A stretch of DNA of 64,000 bases, taken from NCBI RefSeq assembly GCF_038096165.1, contig NZ_CP151076.1, positions 4,771,501-4,835,500 of the forward strand, read 5' to 3'. Made by a program: the position numbers and the translations under genes. Position 1 is the stretch's first letter. The number at the start of each line of letters is the position of its first letter. Source of the stretch: Pseudomonas sp. G.S.17. Its GTDB lineage: Bacteria; Pseudomonadota; Gammaproteobacteria; Pseudomonadales; Pseudomonadaceae. The notes beneath the pieces were generated by a model that saw nothing but the letters and a program-made list of their open reading frames with translations, ran no database searches and was not told the DNA's origin. Below are positions 1-10,300 of this stretch, in pieces.

Positions 1-483
1 ACGTTGCAGCCAGCCGGGTTGCTCAGCCAGGAACGCATCCGCCAGCGGGTCGGTGAAATTGACGTGGGCGCTGGACAGCTCCTGCGCCTGCAAATAGCCC
101 GGCAAGCCGTTGAGCAATTCGATACCGGCTTCGGGTGAGGCGCACAGGATTCGCGGCCCGCTGACCGGACTGAACGGCACCGCCACCAGCAGTTTCGGAT
201 AGTAGGCAATGCCGGCGCGACGGCAGGCGTCGGCCCAGCCATGATCGAACACATACTCGCCGTAGGAATGCCACTTGCGATAGGCAGGCATGGCTGCGAC
301 CAGTTGCCCGTCCTGAAAGTTGAGCAGGTGTTCGGCCCGCCATCCCGAGCGCGGGCCGAGGCTGCCGCTGTCCTCAAGAGCACTGAGAAAAGCATGACGC
401 AGAAAAGGCGAGTCACCCGACACGAGCGCGTCCCATTGCGAGGGCGCGATCGTGCTCAGGCTGTCGGTGGTCTGTACGGACAT
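1..483 (-). CDS. GNAT/FemAB-like N-acyltransferase (DUF482/COG3146), 3' part missing
   Basis: The minus-strand frame stays open from an ATG at 483 to the window edge, so 161 N-terminal residues are visible and the rest lies outside. The protein begins MSVQTTDSLSTIAPSQWDAL and contains LVAAMPAYRKWHSYGEYVFD and a later YYPKLLVAVPFSPV stretch. These are typical of the Pseudomonas family annotated as GNAT family N-acetyltransferase or peptidogalycan biosynthesis protein (FemAB-like fold), usually near 380 residues. A GGGGA ribosome binding site lies 8 bases before the ATG. The substrate is unknown. It lies 79 bases downstream of the first giant NEL gene on the same strand, and I see no terminator between them. 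Family assignment is from memory of conserved motifs. Confidence 0.75.
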   Translation of the reverse strand, partial: MSVQTTDSLSTIAPSQWDALVSGDSPFLRHAFLSALEDSGSLGPRSGWRAEHLLNFQDGQLVAAMPAYRKWHSYGEYVFDHGWADACRRAGIAYYPKLLVAVPFSPVSGPRILCASPEAGIELLNGLPGYLQAQELSSAHVNFTDPLADAFLAEQPGWLQR

Positions 484-562
484 GCGCAATTCCCCAAGAG
501 CAGCAGACGTGCCCGGGAGTATCCCTCATTGCCGCCGATTGTTCACGACCACCGTGTCCGAT

Positions 563-3500
563 CTAGCGTCCGGCCGGTGCCGAGGCGGCCTGGGCTATCT
601 GTCTGGTCAACAGCAACGCCAGAACGGAGATCGACTCGTGCCGCTCTTGAACCAACCTGTTCGTACCACGCAGATACGCCTCGTCGGTCAGGGTTTCCCG
701 TGAGGAGTCGAGGGCATCCTGACGATCATGGAACGGCTGATTCATTCTTTCGAAGCGTTGCGGATAGTGCTCCTCCAGAAACGCGATCCAGTCCTTGCGA
801 GCGATCATGGAGTCAAAGAACTCCTGCGTGTTTTCCCTGGCAAGCACCCGATCTCTGGCGCGATCCAGCATCTGCTGGGTGACTCCCGAGATGGATTGAA
901 ACAGCATCGTCTGCGCCTGCCCCGGCAGTTCAAGCGTTTCACGCAACAACGTAGGGTAAATGAGGCTGACCTCGATCTGGTCCAGGCCCGGCTCCGTTGC
1001 AATCCTCGCATTGAAGTCATCCAGGGCAATTTTTTCCAGTTCTGACAGGCGCTCCAGCCCACGGATCAGTTTGAACATATCGACAGGCGAGACGCTTCCA
1101 TGCCTGGATTCCAGCTCGAAAACCAACACACGAACGTCGAGCTGGTTGAAGACAATCATGGTGCCATCACCACATGTTTGTGGATGAGCAGCCAAGGCGA
1201 ATAACTCCTCCTGCAACTGGTAGGAATTGGCCATTGCATCGATCATTCGCCAGAGCCGCCCCGTCAATACCCGGCGATTGTCGCGGTAGTCAGCGGTCAG
1301 GAACATGTCACTGACCAACTGGACAAACGCCTCCCCACCGGCTTCGAGCTGCAGGTCTGCCCAGTGCCGGCGCTGCTCTTCCCTGCCGGTTTCTTCCAGC
1401 CATTGGGCCACTGTCTGGTTTCGCCCAGGTGGCTCGGGCAAGCTCACAATGCCCATGCGCACCAGCCTCACAGGATCAAACAGGCCTTCGGCCCGGGCAA
1501 TTGTTTGCTCATTGAGAGGGTTTTGATGCAGTCGCACATAAAGTTGGGAGCGCGAGGCAATGGCGCTGAAGGTCGCTTCATCGATGTCGGCGATCCAGTT
1601 ATGACGCAGATCGACGTGGCGTAGCGGTTCGTGTACACCCAACCCGGACGGCATGATGGCGAGCCCGCAGTTCCTGAGCTTCAGTTCCATCAGTGCCGGC
1701 CAGCGGCTGACGTCGATGGCCACCGGGATATTGATACTCTGGCCTTCCAGCACCAGCGTCTCCAGCGCGGTCAAGCGTTGCAGGTATTGCATGCCTTCGG
1801 CATCGATACTGATGGGATTATTGCTCAGTACCAGACGTTTGAGCGTCGACAAGCTGGCCAATGTCGGTGGGACCGAGTTCAGCAGGTTCCCTCTCAACGA
1901 TAGCCAGCGCGCCTGGGGAAACCGCTTGAGGAATGCCTCGACACTGTCGGCAGTCAGCGCCATATTCTCCAGCGTCAAGGCGTGGACGTGGTTGAAGTTC
2001 GCCTCGATCACAGGCAGCGATCCAATCGCCAGGCCGCTGAGGTCGAGTCTATGCACCCAATCCTGGGCTGCTGGATTGATCACCGACGCCGGCTCCCTTC
2101 GCCAGCAGGACAATATCCGCCTTCTGGCGACTTCGCGCCCATCGATAGTGGCACCTGCCAGTTGCCCCACCGGCGCCAGTTTCACCTCGGTCAACCAACT
2201 GTCCAGCGCGCTTTCCAGTCGGGTGTATTGCTCTGTCAGTTCATTCAACCGGGCTCTGACATGGCTCTGTTTCTCGCGTGCCGTGCCTGTAAACGCCAGC
2301 GATAATTTTTCAAGAAACTTCCTGACCTCGCGAGGCGTGAACTGCGGATACAGATTTTTTACCGCCAGCTCCGGCGAAAAACCTTGCGCGTTGCTGCGGA
2401 ACTTGCCGAACAGCCCTCGCAGACGACCGCTCAATGGATAACCCACACGTCCATCAGCCAGACGCGAAGGCCATTTAATCCCCGGTTTTATCTGCTGCAT
2501 GCCCAGAAGCCTTTTGACCCTGCTGCGCTGCGTCGTTGCAATGTCTCCCAGAACGAGCTCCAGCTTGTTCACGTCGTGGGTCAGGCGCGCCTGATTGGCC
2601 AATGCCCTCACCAGGCTGTCATGCAACCCTTTGCTATCGAGGTGAACGCGTTGGCCCTGGTCATTGAACATCTGATAATCGCCGCCGACTTTGACAAACA
2701 CCAGCGGCGGGTTGCCTTGTGTTGCATCACTGCCTGCGGAGTGAAAAATCCTCTCGCCATCGAAGGTGTTGTTGCGGACTTCGACCACCGCCTCCTGCGG
2801 CCAATCGGGTACCGAGTTGATCAGGCCCAAGGCCAGGGTGGCGCTGTCGGCATTCTCGATGTGCAGATAAAAACACTCAAGCGCCCGGTTCAGACGCAGT
2901 TGTTGAAGATATTCGCGCGCCAGTTCGCCGAGGCGCAGCGGGATACGCCCGGCGTTTGCCATACGGCGACTCTCCGCGCGGTCGGCACAGCTGACAATCT
3001 CTCTCGCAACGCAATAGGGCAGGCTTGGAAAGTCGCGCTTCATGAGTCGGACAAAAGGGTCAGTCGAGCGATCTCTGGCGGCATAGCACGATTCAAGAAG
3101 CAGCGCTCGTCTGCCCTCTGCTTCGAAGGCAATACGCATTGCCAGGTATTGGCTGCGGGTTTGCGGTCCCTGGTAGTCGACCAGCAACAGTTCGACCTCC
3201 TCCGGCGACAGCCCGATCACCACCGCATCCAGAAATGCCTTCATTTTTCCGGGGGTATACGTCACATCAATCGTGCGCGCTGTGGTGTTGGTCGGTGCAT
3301 GAACACTCAGGACGGTCCCTTGCCCATCCACGCGGCGCAGTACTCGATCATCCGGCCAGCCCGGCAGTTTCACCAGAAAGTCGAAATACGGTTCGATCGT
3401 GCGCACGATAAAATCATCGTCTTCACGATCCCGATCAAACGTACTTATTTCCACCATCAAGCCGATGAACTCAGTCACTTGATGGTCAAGAAGAAAGCGC

Positions 3501-5641
3501 TGGGTGCAATCAATCAACAACGCCGGCGGGGCCAGCTTATCCACATGGATCTGACGTAGCAGGGCTTCGTCAACCTCGGTAACCCGCAGAATCTGCCGGA
3601 TGGTGTCATCCGCAAGCGGCACCAGGTCACCGTGCAAACGGCGGAAGGCCGTGTAGACATCCCACCCCATCGGGTTTTCACCTTCAAAACGCCAGGCACC
3701 GACATCGTTGGTTTCCAGAACGGGTGAATAGGGTTGCACGCCGTCAGGATTGAGGATGCGCCATTTGTTCAATGCCGAATCGAATCCAAGCTCGTAATGA
3801 TGGCCTCCCATCGCCACCCAGGTTTTGCCGCTGGCCTTGAACAGGCTGCGACTGTTGAGGAAGGTGCCCTTTGGCAAACGGTGCTGTTCGAAAACATCCA
3901 GGCTGGGTTTCCACAGTTGAGTCGAAGCCTGCCCGGATTTGACTTGAACCAGACTCTCGACAAATGCTGAAGGCTTCGCTGAGTTCAGTACCGGTTGCAC
4001 CTCATTGCGTTCAAGTTCGACAATCTCGTCCTGTTCGATTCGCGACTGTTCGGCCGTTGGGTTGTCGGAGTTATTCGCTGAGAGCTGGAGTAACCCCTGA
4101 AGATACTCAAGCGCCTGTTTCCCATCTTCATAGATTTTTTCAAGCCGCTCGACTTCCCTGGCTGCTTTGGGTGCAGCGGCAATAACGATATCCTTGCCGA
4201 TCATGTAAAGCTGACCCAGTGCTTTCTCGGTTTCGCCGTCGCTCCAGTTCTCGACACCAATGAAGGCATCCTCTACCAGGTCTCGAACTTCAGAAGCCGG
4301 TAAAAAAACATCAGCCAGATCGAACCCGACATGGGCAACTGATTTGAATGTCTGCCAGGCGCCAGTCGTGGAGGCGTTTTCCTTGTCACTCACGGGCACT
4401 GCAAGCACTTCGGCCTCGGCATAAATTTTACTCACTGCCTGATCGTAGAGTAATTGAAATGGCTGACCTTGCTGGCGCATCCATCTCGGCCAAATATCGT
4501 CCGACGGTTCTCTACGTTCTGCCGCCCTGGTTATTTTGTCGAGAAATAGGCTGCGATACTGTAATCGAATGTACCGTTCGAAGTGGCTGCGAAAAGATGG
4601 ATCTTTAAACTTGTTCATCAACTCTGCAAAAAAATGCCAGGCTGTTGGGTATTCCTTTATCGGATGAGCAGGGTCCCCAGGCATATACACGACCACCGGA
4701 AAATCATGGCCAGGCTCGCCAAAACTCAACATGTGCTCAGAGGGAACAGGGTGGGAATTGTAGGCGGGCCAGACGACCTGCGCATGGGACTCAACCATGA
4801 GCACACCCTGAAAAACACCGCCCATGAAACCGCCGGTGAAGTGTCGATCCAGAAGTTCGAAGGTACTGTAGAAAACCGGACCTCCCCGCCACACGGGCCT
4901 GTCGTCATTCCTTGCCACCTTGAGCATGACCTCATAGGCCTCCTGGCTTACGTCGCCTTTCATCCGGGCAATGTGGCTCAGCACTTCAAATCGAGCACGC
5001 TCCTTGGAGGTAAACGCTTCGGCAATTTGCCCGGCGGTAGTCGCCATTTTAAATACGCTGTCCAGATGAGTCTGATACTTGCCGCCAAGATCCAGTGATC
5101 GGCACATCCGTGCGAAAGCGTTCGGATTGACATTAACGAGTCCGGAAGAGCAGGAGATTTGTGCGCCGCAGACATCGTCTCTGACGCCATTATTAAACCA
5201 GGCGGCAGCAGCCGGATTAGCAGGCGGCGTATAGCGCAACACCGACCCTTCGATGAGGACTTTATTAGCGTCAAAATTAAACAAGGCAGCCGAAAGTATT
5301 GGGGTTCTTGTCACGTCGAGTGGTGCGATGGAGACCACTTCTTCGAGGCTGACCTGCGTGCAATCCGCTTTGACTTTGAATTGCTCAAACATCTTCTGAT
5401 TCAATAGCGGCCGGGCAAACTCCTGTACGGATTTGAGCGGTTTAATCGACGCGCGAAATGCTTTTTGCGTCGCCAGACTTTTCAACTGACTCTTGTGCAG
5501 TTCCATTTGTAAGCGCGCGGTTTCCGAACTATTCCGGGTAAACCACTCCGGCAGGCGCCGCTTTAGAATTTCCTGATTGGGAAAGCCTTCACCGTAGAAA
5601 GTGATATCCGGCGTTTGATCGTTAACAGGTGTGTCTGACAT
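563..5641 (-). CDS. Giant LRR / NEL-type E3 ubiquitin ligase-like protein A (1692 aa)
   Basis: The C-terminal 300 residues match the NEL domain of IpaH/SspH-type E3 ubiquitin ligases. There is a Cys-Gly-Asp motif (C1490, D1492; context HPQTCGDGTMIVF), then LERLSELEKIALDDF and a FQSISGVTQQMLDRAR segment, in the same order as in IpaH. Before it, at about residues 1200-1375, are leucine-rich repeats (LSLRGNLLNSVP, LVLSNNPI, LKLRNCGLAIMP, HVDLRHNWI). The roughly 1200-residue N-terminal part resembles the dermonecrotic-toxin-like N domain (DUF6543 family) of large Pseudomonas proteins. No signal peptide is visible. NEL proteins in enterobacteria are type III effectors that transfer ubiquitin in host cells; no secretion gene is visible here, so delivery is unknown. 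Compared with its two paralogues downstream, it lacks the central hydrophobic segment and carries a charged insert around residues 490-560. Confidence 0.85.
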   Translation of the reverse strand: MSDTPVNDQTPDITFYGEGFPNQEILKRRLPEWFTRNSSETARLQMELHKSQLKSLATQKAFRASIKPLKSVQEFARPLLNQKMFEQFKVKADCTQVSLEEVVSIAPLDVTRTPILSAALFNFDANKVLIEGSVLRYTPPANPAAAAWFNNGVRDDVCGAQISCSSGLVNVNPNAFARMCRSLDLGGKYQTHLDSVFKMATTAGQIAEAFTSKERARFEVLSHIARMKGDVSQEAYEVMLKVARNDDRPVWRGGPVFYSTFELLDRHFTGGFMGGVFQGVLMVESHAQVVWPAYNSHPVPSEHMLSFGEPGHDFPVVVYMPGDPAHPIKEYPTAWHFFAELMNKFKDPSFRSHFERYIRLQYRSLFLDKITRAAERREPSDDIWPRWMRQQGQPFQLLYDQAVSKIYAEAEVLAVPVSDKENASTTGAWQTFKSVAHVGFDLADVFLPASEVRDLVEDAFIGVENWSDGETEKALGQLYMIGKDIVIAAAPKAAREVERLEKIYEDGKQALEYLQGLLQLSANNSDNPTAEQSRIEQDEIVELERNEVQPVLNSAKPSAFVESLVQVKSGQASTQLWKPSLDVFEQHRLPKGTFLNSRSLFKASGKTWVAMGGHHYELGFDSALNKWRILNPDGVQPYSPVLETNDVGAWRFEGENPMGWDVYTAFRRLHGDLVPLADDTIRQILRVTEVDEALLRQIHVDKLAPPALLIDCTQRFLLDHQVTEFIGLMVEISTFDRDREDDDFIVRTIEPYFDFLVKLPGWPDDRVLRRVDGQGTVLSVHAPTNTTARTIDVTYTPGKMKAFLDAVVIGLSPEEVELLLVDYQGPQTRSQYLAMRIAFEAEGRRALLLESCYAARDRSTDPFVRLMKRDFPSLPYCVAREIVSCADRAESRRMANAGRIPLRLGELAREYLQQLRLNRALECFYLHIENADSATLALGLINSVPDWPQEAVVEVRNNTFDGERIFHSAGSDATQGNPPLVFVKVGGDYQMFNDQGQRVHLDSKGLHDSLVRALANQARLTHDVNKLELVLGDIATTQRSRVKRLLGMQQIKPGIKWPSRLADGRVGYPLSGRLRGLFGKFRSNAQGFSPELAVKNLYPQFTPREVRKFLEKLSLAFTGTAREKQSHVRARLNELTEQYTRLESALDSWLTEVKLAPVGQLAGATIDGREVARRRILSCWRREPASVINPAAQDWVHRLDLSGLAIGSLPVIEANFNHVHALTLENMALTADSVEAFLKRFPQARWLSLRGNLLNSVPPTLASLSTLKRLVLSNNPISIDAEGMQYLQRLTALETLVLEGQSINIPVAIDVSRWPALMELKLRNCGLAIMPSGLGVHEPLRHVDLRHNWIADIDEATFSAIASRSQLYVRLHQNPLNEQTIARAEGLFDPVRLVRMGIVSLPEPPGRNQTVAQWLEETGREEQRRHWADLQLEAGGEAFVQLVSDMFLTADYRDNRRVLTGRLWRMIDAMANSYQLQEELFALAAHPQTCGDGTMIVFNQLDVRVLVFELESRHGSVSPVDMFKLIRGLERLSELEKIALDDFNARIATEPGLDQIEVSLIYPTLLRETLELPGQAQTMLFQSISGVTQQMLDRARDRVLARENTQEFFDSMIARKDWIAFLEEHYPQRFERMNQPFHDRQDALDSSRETLTDEAYLRGTNRLVQERHESISVLALLLTRQIAQAASAPAGR

Positions 5642-5982
5642 GGTTTATTCCACGAGGTATTTGGTAATAACCCCACGGTACTTACTCCGCTGACCGGTTG
5701 TGACATAGCCGGGTAGTGCATCTCATTCTTATCAATCATCGCGTCGCCATGCAGAACCGGCTGCCCCGCCAACATCTCGGCGGAGGCTCTGGACCGCACC
5801 TTTGCCGAAAGGTTGCATTGTCATCGACGTGCCATTGCATTGCCACTTTTCTGTAATAACTCACAGCGATACTGGCGCCAGTTTTTAGAACCGGGGGCAC
5901 TAACCCCTATTCGCGCTCTGACCGTGGAGCGGTTTTTCCGGGATGGCCTGCCGTCATCCTTTATCAAGTTATGGAGATTGAT
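5642..5982. promoter_or_regulatory. Divergent intergenic region between NEL gene A and the porin, with the conserved NEL leader
   Basis: This 341-base region separates the minus-strand NEL gene from the plus-strand porin and must hold both promoters. The part at 5674-5715 carries the two blocks shared with the other NEL genes: CACGGTACTTACTCCG at 5674-5689 and GTGACATAGCCGGGTA at 5700-5715. The second block starts about 60 bases before the NEL start codon. The clear inverted repeat found upstream of the other two NEL genes is not obvious here. I could not place a convincing -35/-10 pair for either gene and saw no coding frame. Confidence 0.45.
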
Positions 5983-7245
5983 ATGCGTCTTGTTTCTGCA
6001 CACACTGCGGCGGCCCTTTGCGGTGGCCTGGTATTGGCCATGAGTGTTCCAGCCAATGCCGCAGTCGACGCTAAACTGCTCGACATGCTCAGGGCCAACG
6101 GCTCGATCAATCAGGCCCAGTACGCCGAGCTACAAACTGAACTGGCAAAAGACCAGCAGGCCCAGAAGCAAGCGCTCGCCGACGTCCAGAACACTAAATC
6201 AGCCTCTCAGGCCGCTTTCGAACAGAAAGTTGCCTGGGCGACCAAGACCCAATTCAAGGGTGATGTGCGTGTTCGTCAGGAAACCGTCAATATCGATGGC
6301 CAGACCAACAGCCAGGACAAGGACCGTCAGCGAATTCGTGCTCGTCTGGGCGCCTATACCGAAATCAATCCGCAGGTCAGCACCGGTATTCGTATCGCCA
6401 CCGGCGGCAGCAGCGATGCGCGCTCCACCAACCAGGATCTGGACGGCTACTTCGTCAAGAAGGATCTGTGGCTGGACCTGGGCTTCATCGACTACGCGCC
6501 AACAGCGGTCAAGAACCTGCACGTGATCGGCGGCAAGATGAACCAGCCGTGGGTCAGCATGGGCGACGTGATCTGGGATGGCGACATCAACCCTGAAGGT
6601 CTGGCCACGACCTACAGCCTGCCGTTGGGCGGCAAGACCGAGCTGTTCGGCAGCGCCGGTTACTACACCCTCAAGGACAACATCGACGGCGAAGGTACCC
6701 AGTTCCGTCACGACTTGAGCATGACCGCTGGCCAGTTGGGCGCACGCTTCGCACCGACCGACAACCTGAAAGTCACGCTGGGCGGTAGCGTCTATGCCTT
6801 CGACAATGACAAGAACAGTGCGGCCCTGCGCGTCAACGGCAACACCACCAATCAATTCCGTCTGTACGAAGGTTTCGGCCAGATCGATATCAGCGGTCTT
6901 GGCCTGCCACTGGCGCTGTACGGCCAGTACATCGTCAACAATGACAGCACTGACGATCAGGACACTGCCTGGCTGGCGGGCGTGAAGACCAAGGTGTTCG
7001 GTTTCGGCCTGGACTACAACTACCGCGACACACAGCGTAACGCTGTAGTCGGTGCCTTCACCGATTCTGACTTCGCCAACGGCACCACTGGCTCGCGCGG
7101 TCACAAGTTCAAGGTCGGTTACGAAATCGACAAGAACTTCTCGGTCGGCGCGACTTACTTCCTGACCAAGGCTGACTACGCCGTGGCCAGCCAGCGCGAT
7201 GCAGATGCCAACACCCTGCAATTGGACGTTGAAGCCAAGTTCTAA
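5983..7245 (+). CDS. Putative outer-membrane porin (420 aa)
   Basis: The protein starts MRLVSAHTAAALCGGLVLAM and has a clear Sec signal peptide ending near PANAA. A short coiled-coil-like Gln/Ala-rich segment follows (about residues 25-75). The rest is a beta-barrel-like sequence with alternating hydrophobic and aromatic residues, many Gly and Asn, ending with LDVEAKF, that is with a C-terminal Phe as in outer-membrane proteins. This layout fits the family annotated as putative porin (Porin_5) in Pseudomonas. I chose the ATG at 5983 because a GGAG site lies 7 bases upstream of it; the in-frame ATG at 5971 would contain that ribosome binding site. A bidirectional terminator follows. The transported solute cannot be read from sequence. 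It sits inside the array of NEL genes but on the opposite strand. Confidence 0.8.
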   Translation: MRLVSAHTAAALCGGLVLAMSVPANAAVDAKLLDMLRANGSINQAQYAELQTELAKDQQAQKQALADVQNTKSASQAAFEQKVAWATKTQFKGDVRVRQETVNIDGQTNSQDKDRQRIRARLGAYTEINPQVSTGIRIATGGSSDARSTNQDLDGYFVKKDLWLDLGFIDYAPTAVKNLHVIGGKMNQPWVSMGDVIWDGDINPEGLATTYSLPLGGKTELFGSAGYYTLKDNIDGEGTQFRHDLSMTAGQLGARFAPTDNLKVTLGGSVYAFDNDKNSAALRVNGNTTNQFRLYEGFGQIDISGLGLPLALYGQYIVNNDSTDDQDTAWLAGVKTKVFGFGLDYNYRDTQRNAVVGAFTDSDFANGTTGSRGHKFKVGYEIDKNFSVGATYFLTKADYAVASQRDADANTLQLDVEAKF

Positions 7246-7256
7246 GCACCCTGCTG

Positions 7257-7297
7257 AAAAAACCTACGCTGAGGTGCACTCAGCGCAGGTTGTTTTT
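7257..7297. terminator. Bidirectional Rho-independent terminator between porin and NEL gene B
   Basis: A 13-base stem (AACCTACGCTGAG at 7261-7273 with CTCAGCGCAGGTT at 7279-7291, one mismatch) is flanked by a run of A on the left and a run of T on the right. It can therefore end both the plus-strand porin transcript and the minus-strand NEL gene B transcript, which converge here. Confidence 0.85.
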
Positions 7298-7387
7298 CAG
7301 GCTGGCGTTGGCGGCTGATCCCCATCACATCCGTCATCTGCCCTACGTTCAGCCTGAGCTTTCAACACTCTGCGTCACCTCCCCTTG

Positions 7388-10300
7388 CTAGTCCGTGGAA
7401 AGCCCAGCCAGTTCCTCGCGCACAACAGCCACTTGAATATCCAGTGACAACTTGCACGCCAACGCATCCAGAGCCTCGCTGCGCTCACGCTGAATCGTGT
7501 CGATCTGCGCCAGATAGTGTTCATCCGTCAGATCTGATCTGTTGTTGTCCAATGCGCCCATTCGGTCCTGAAAAAACGCCTTGAGCGGCTCGAAATCCTG
7601 TGCGTAACGCTGCTCCAGAAACGTCATCCAGAACTCACGGGCGATCAGCGCCTGCAAGAATTGCGGCGTGCTTTCCTTACCAAGAATCTGGGCATAAACA
7701 TCATCGAGCATCTCTTGGGTCACTCCCGCCAAGCGGTTGTACAGCATGCCTTCAGGCTGGTTGGGCAGGTCCAGTGTTCTCGCCAGCCCCACTCGAAACG
7801 CCAAGCGGATCTCAGCTTCATCCACAGAAACCTCGGCTGACCGGCGCAGAGTAATCAACCGCAGGGCGTGTTTTTCAACTTCATCCAGCCGCTCCAGCCC
7901 TCTGACCAACCTGAACACTCGCTCAGGCTGGTCGTCGGCCGAGACAGTCGTCTTGATCCTGAATACCTGCGCATGGGTTTCCAGGTTACTGAAGACGATG
8001 GCCACCCCATCACCACAGGTCACCGGGTGAGCGGCCATCTCGAACAACTCCTCTCGCAGTTCCGTCGTCTCACTGGCCACGTCGACCAAGGCCCAGACGC
8101 GTCGTGTCAGCATTGCCCGGTCAGTGGCGAAGTCAGCTGAAGCCCGCAACTCATTGAGCACCCGAAAAAACTCCGCGGCGTCAGGTTCCGCCTCCAGATC
8201 ACTCCATTTGAGAAGTCGGCCTTGCAGTTCTCCTGCAGGTATACCTGTCAGCCATAAGGTAACGGGCGGCAAAGGCTCATCGATATGCGTTCTTGCTGCG
8301 TCGATCCCCATACGTCGCAGCTCCTCACCGGTCAACAACCGGCGGGCCCTGGTCAGGCTTGGCTCGTTGAGCGGGTTGTCATGCAGCTGAGCCTCCAGAC
8401 CGGGCTGGACCAGATTACGCAGCGTTACCTCGTTGAGCTCCGCTATGCGGTTATGGCGCAAGTCCAGGTACCTCAACCGCGCACAACGCCAGATCCAGGC
8501 CGGCAGCGTTTCAATGTCAGCGGCGCGCAGGTTCAGACTGCGCAACAGGAAAAAGGGCCTGAGCCTATGCAGCTGGTCACCGACCGGACAGTCACCGAGG
8601 TCAAGCGCTCTCAACTCGGTGCAACCGTTCAAACGCAGGGCGGAACTCTCATCCAGAACCAGAGGGTTCTCAGCCAGCGACAAACGTTCAAGATGCGTCA
8701 TTTGGGTCACAGCTACCGGTACCGTCGTCAGGTTGTTGTCGCGCAGGCTTACCCAGAACGCCCCCTTGAAATGCGCCAGGAAGGCGTCGATTTCAGCTGC
8801 ATGCAGACTGAGCCGCTTGAGTTCCAGAGCGCCAACATGACTCCAGTTACCGCTGAGTGGCGGCAACTCCCCGATGGGCAGATCGTTCAACACCAGCTTG
8901 TAGGCGAAATCCACGGAATTCTCCATGTAGACTCGATCGCCTGTGTGCCGCCAGCAGTTGCGTAGACGAAACGCCGCCACACGTCGGGCATCCCTGGTAT
9001 TGGCTGGGATATGCCGCGACTCCGACCATTGTTCAAGCTGTTGTTCTAGAGTTTTGTACTCGACCGCCAGTCCATCAAGACGGCCTCGGACGAACGCCTG
9101 AAACTGTTCGGCAGGCCCCGCGTACCGTGCTTTCAGCCGGTCGAGAAAGCTTCTGGTCTCATCCTCGGTAAACGTCGGGTAGAGATTCTTGACCGCAAGC
9201 TCGGGAGAATAAGAGCTGGAGCCTATCCCCATCCTTCTGAATAGCCCGCGCAACCGCCCGCTCATGGGGTAACCGGTGCGTCCGTCAGCCAGACGCTGCG
9301 GCCATTTGAAGCCGGGTTTGATCGCCTGCATGCCCAGCATCCTGGCGACCGATTCGCGCTGTTGCACCGCCAGATCCCCCAGCCGGGCACGCAGCATCTG
9401 CTCGCCTACGCCATCCGGGAAACCGATGTCGCGTAAAACGGGGTGAGGCAATGCGTCAAGCAGTGCCGTGAAGAATGACTGACCGGCTTGACCCAGTGCA
9501 TTGCCATGGGAGTCGAAAGCCTGATAACCAGTTTCGGTCCTGGTGAGAATGGAACGCACATCGGCATTGCTGATGTCGCCCACGCTGTCGAGCAGCGTCC
9601 CGGTGAATGTGGCATTACGCATCTCAACGGCCATGCCTGCCGGCCAACCTGACAATCCGGGCAGCAGCTTGAAGCCTGCCGTAACGGTGTCCGGGTTATC
9701 CGCTGTATGGAGGAAGAACCCTTCGTTGGCGCGGTTCAGGCGTAACTGCTGCAGGTACTCACGTGCCTCCTCGGCGATGGGCAGCGGCACACGCCGGGCG
9801 GAAAGCATGCGCGTCTGCTGCGCTGGCATCGCCGTACCGAGCAGCTCCCTACAGACCACCTCCGGCAGCGCCGGAAAATCACGCCGGATCAGCCTGACGA
9901 GTGGATCGCTGGATACGCTTTGCAAGGCATGGATATCGTCACGCACCCGTCCGCTACTGGCTTGAGCCTGCTCGGAGAAGAGCCGGGCAAGGCCCAGGAC
10001 TTTCTCCTCCTTCGCGTCGATACGCTCGCCTAACAACGTTTCAGCCTCCTGCGAAGAGAGGCCATCGAGCACGGCTTCCAGCAAGGTTGTCATGCTGCCC
10101 GGCGTGTAAGTAGCGTGGATGACCGAATGCACGCCGGAATGAGCATTCCAGGTTTCCAATACCGCGCCCTGCTCGTCGAGCAAGCGCAGCGCCACCTTTT
10201 CTGGCCAGCGTGGCATCGACGTCAGCAGCTTGAGGAACGGCTCGATATGCGGCGCAGTCACGCGGTCCGGTTCGGTGGCGACCTTTGCGATAAACGCTTG

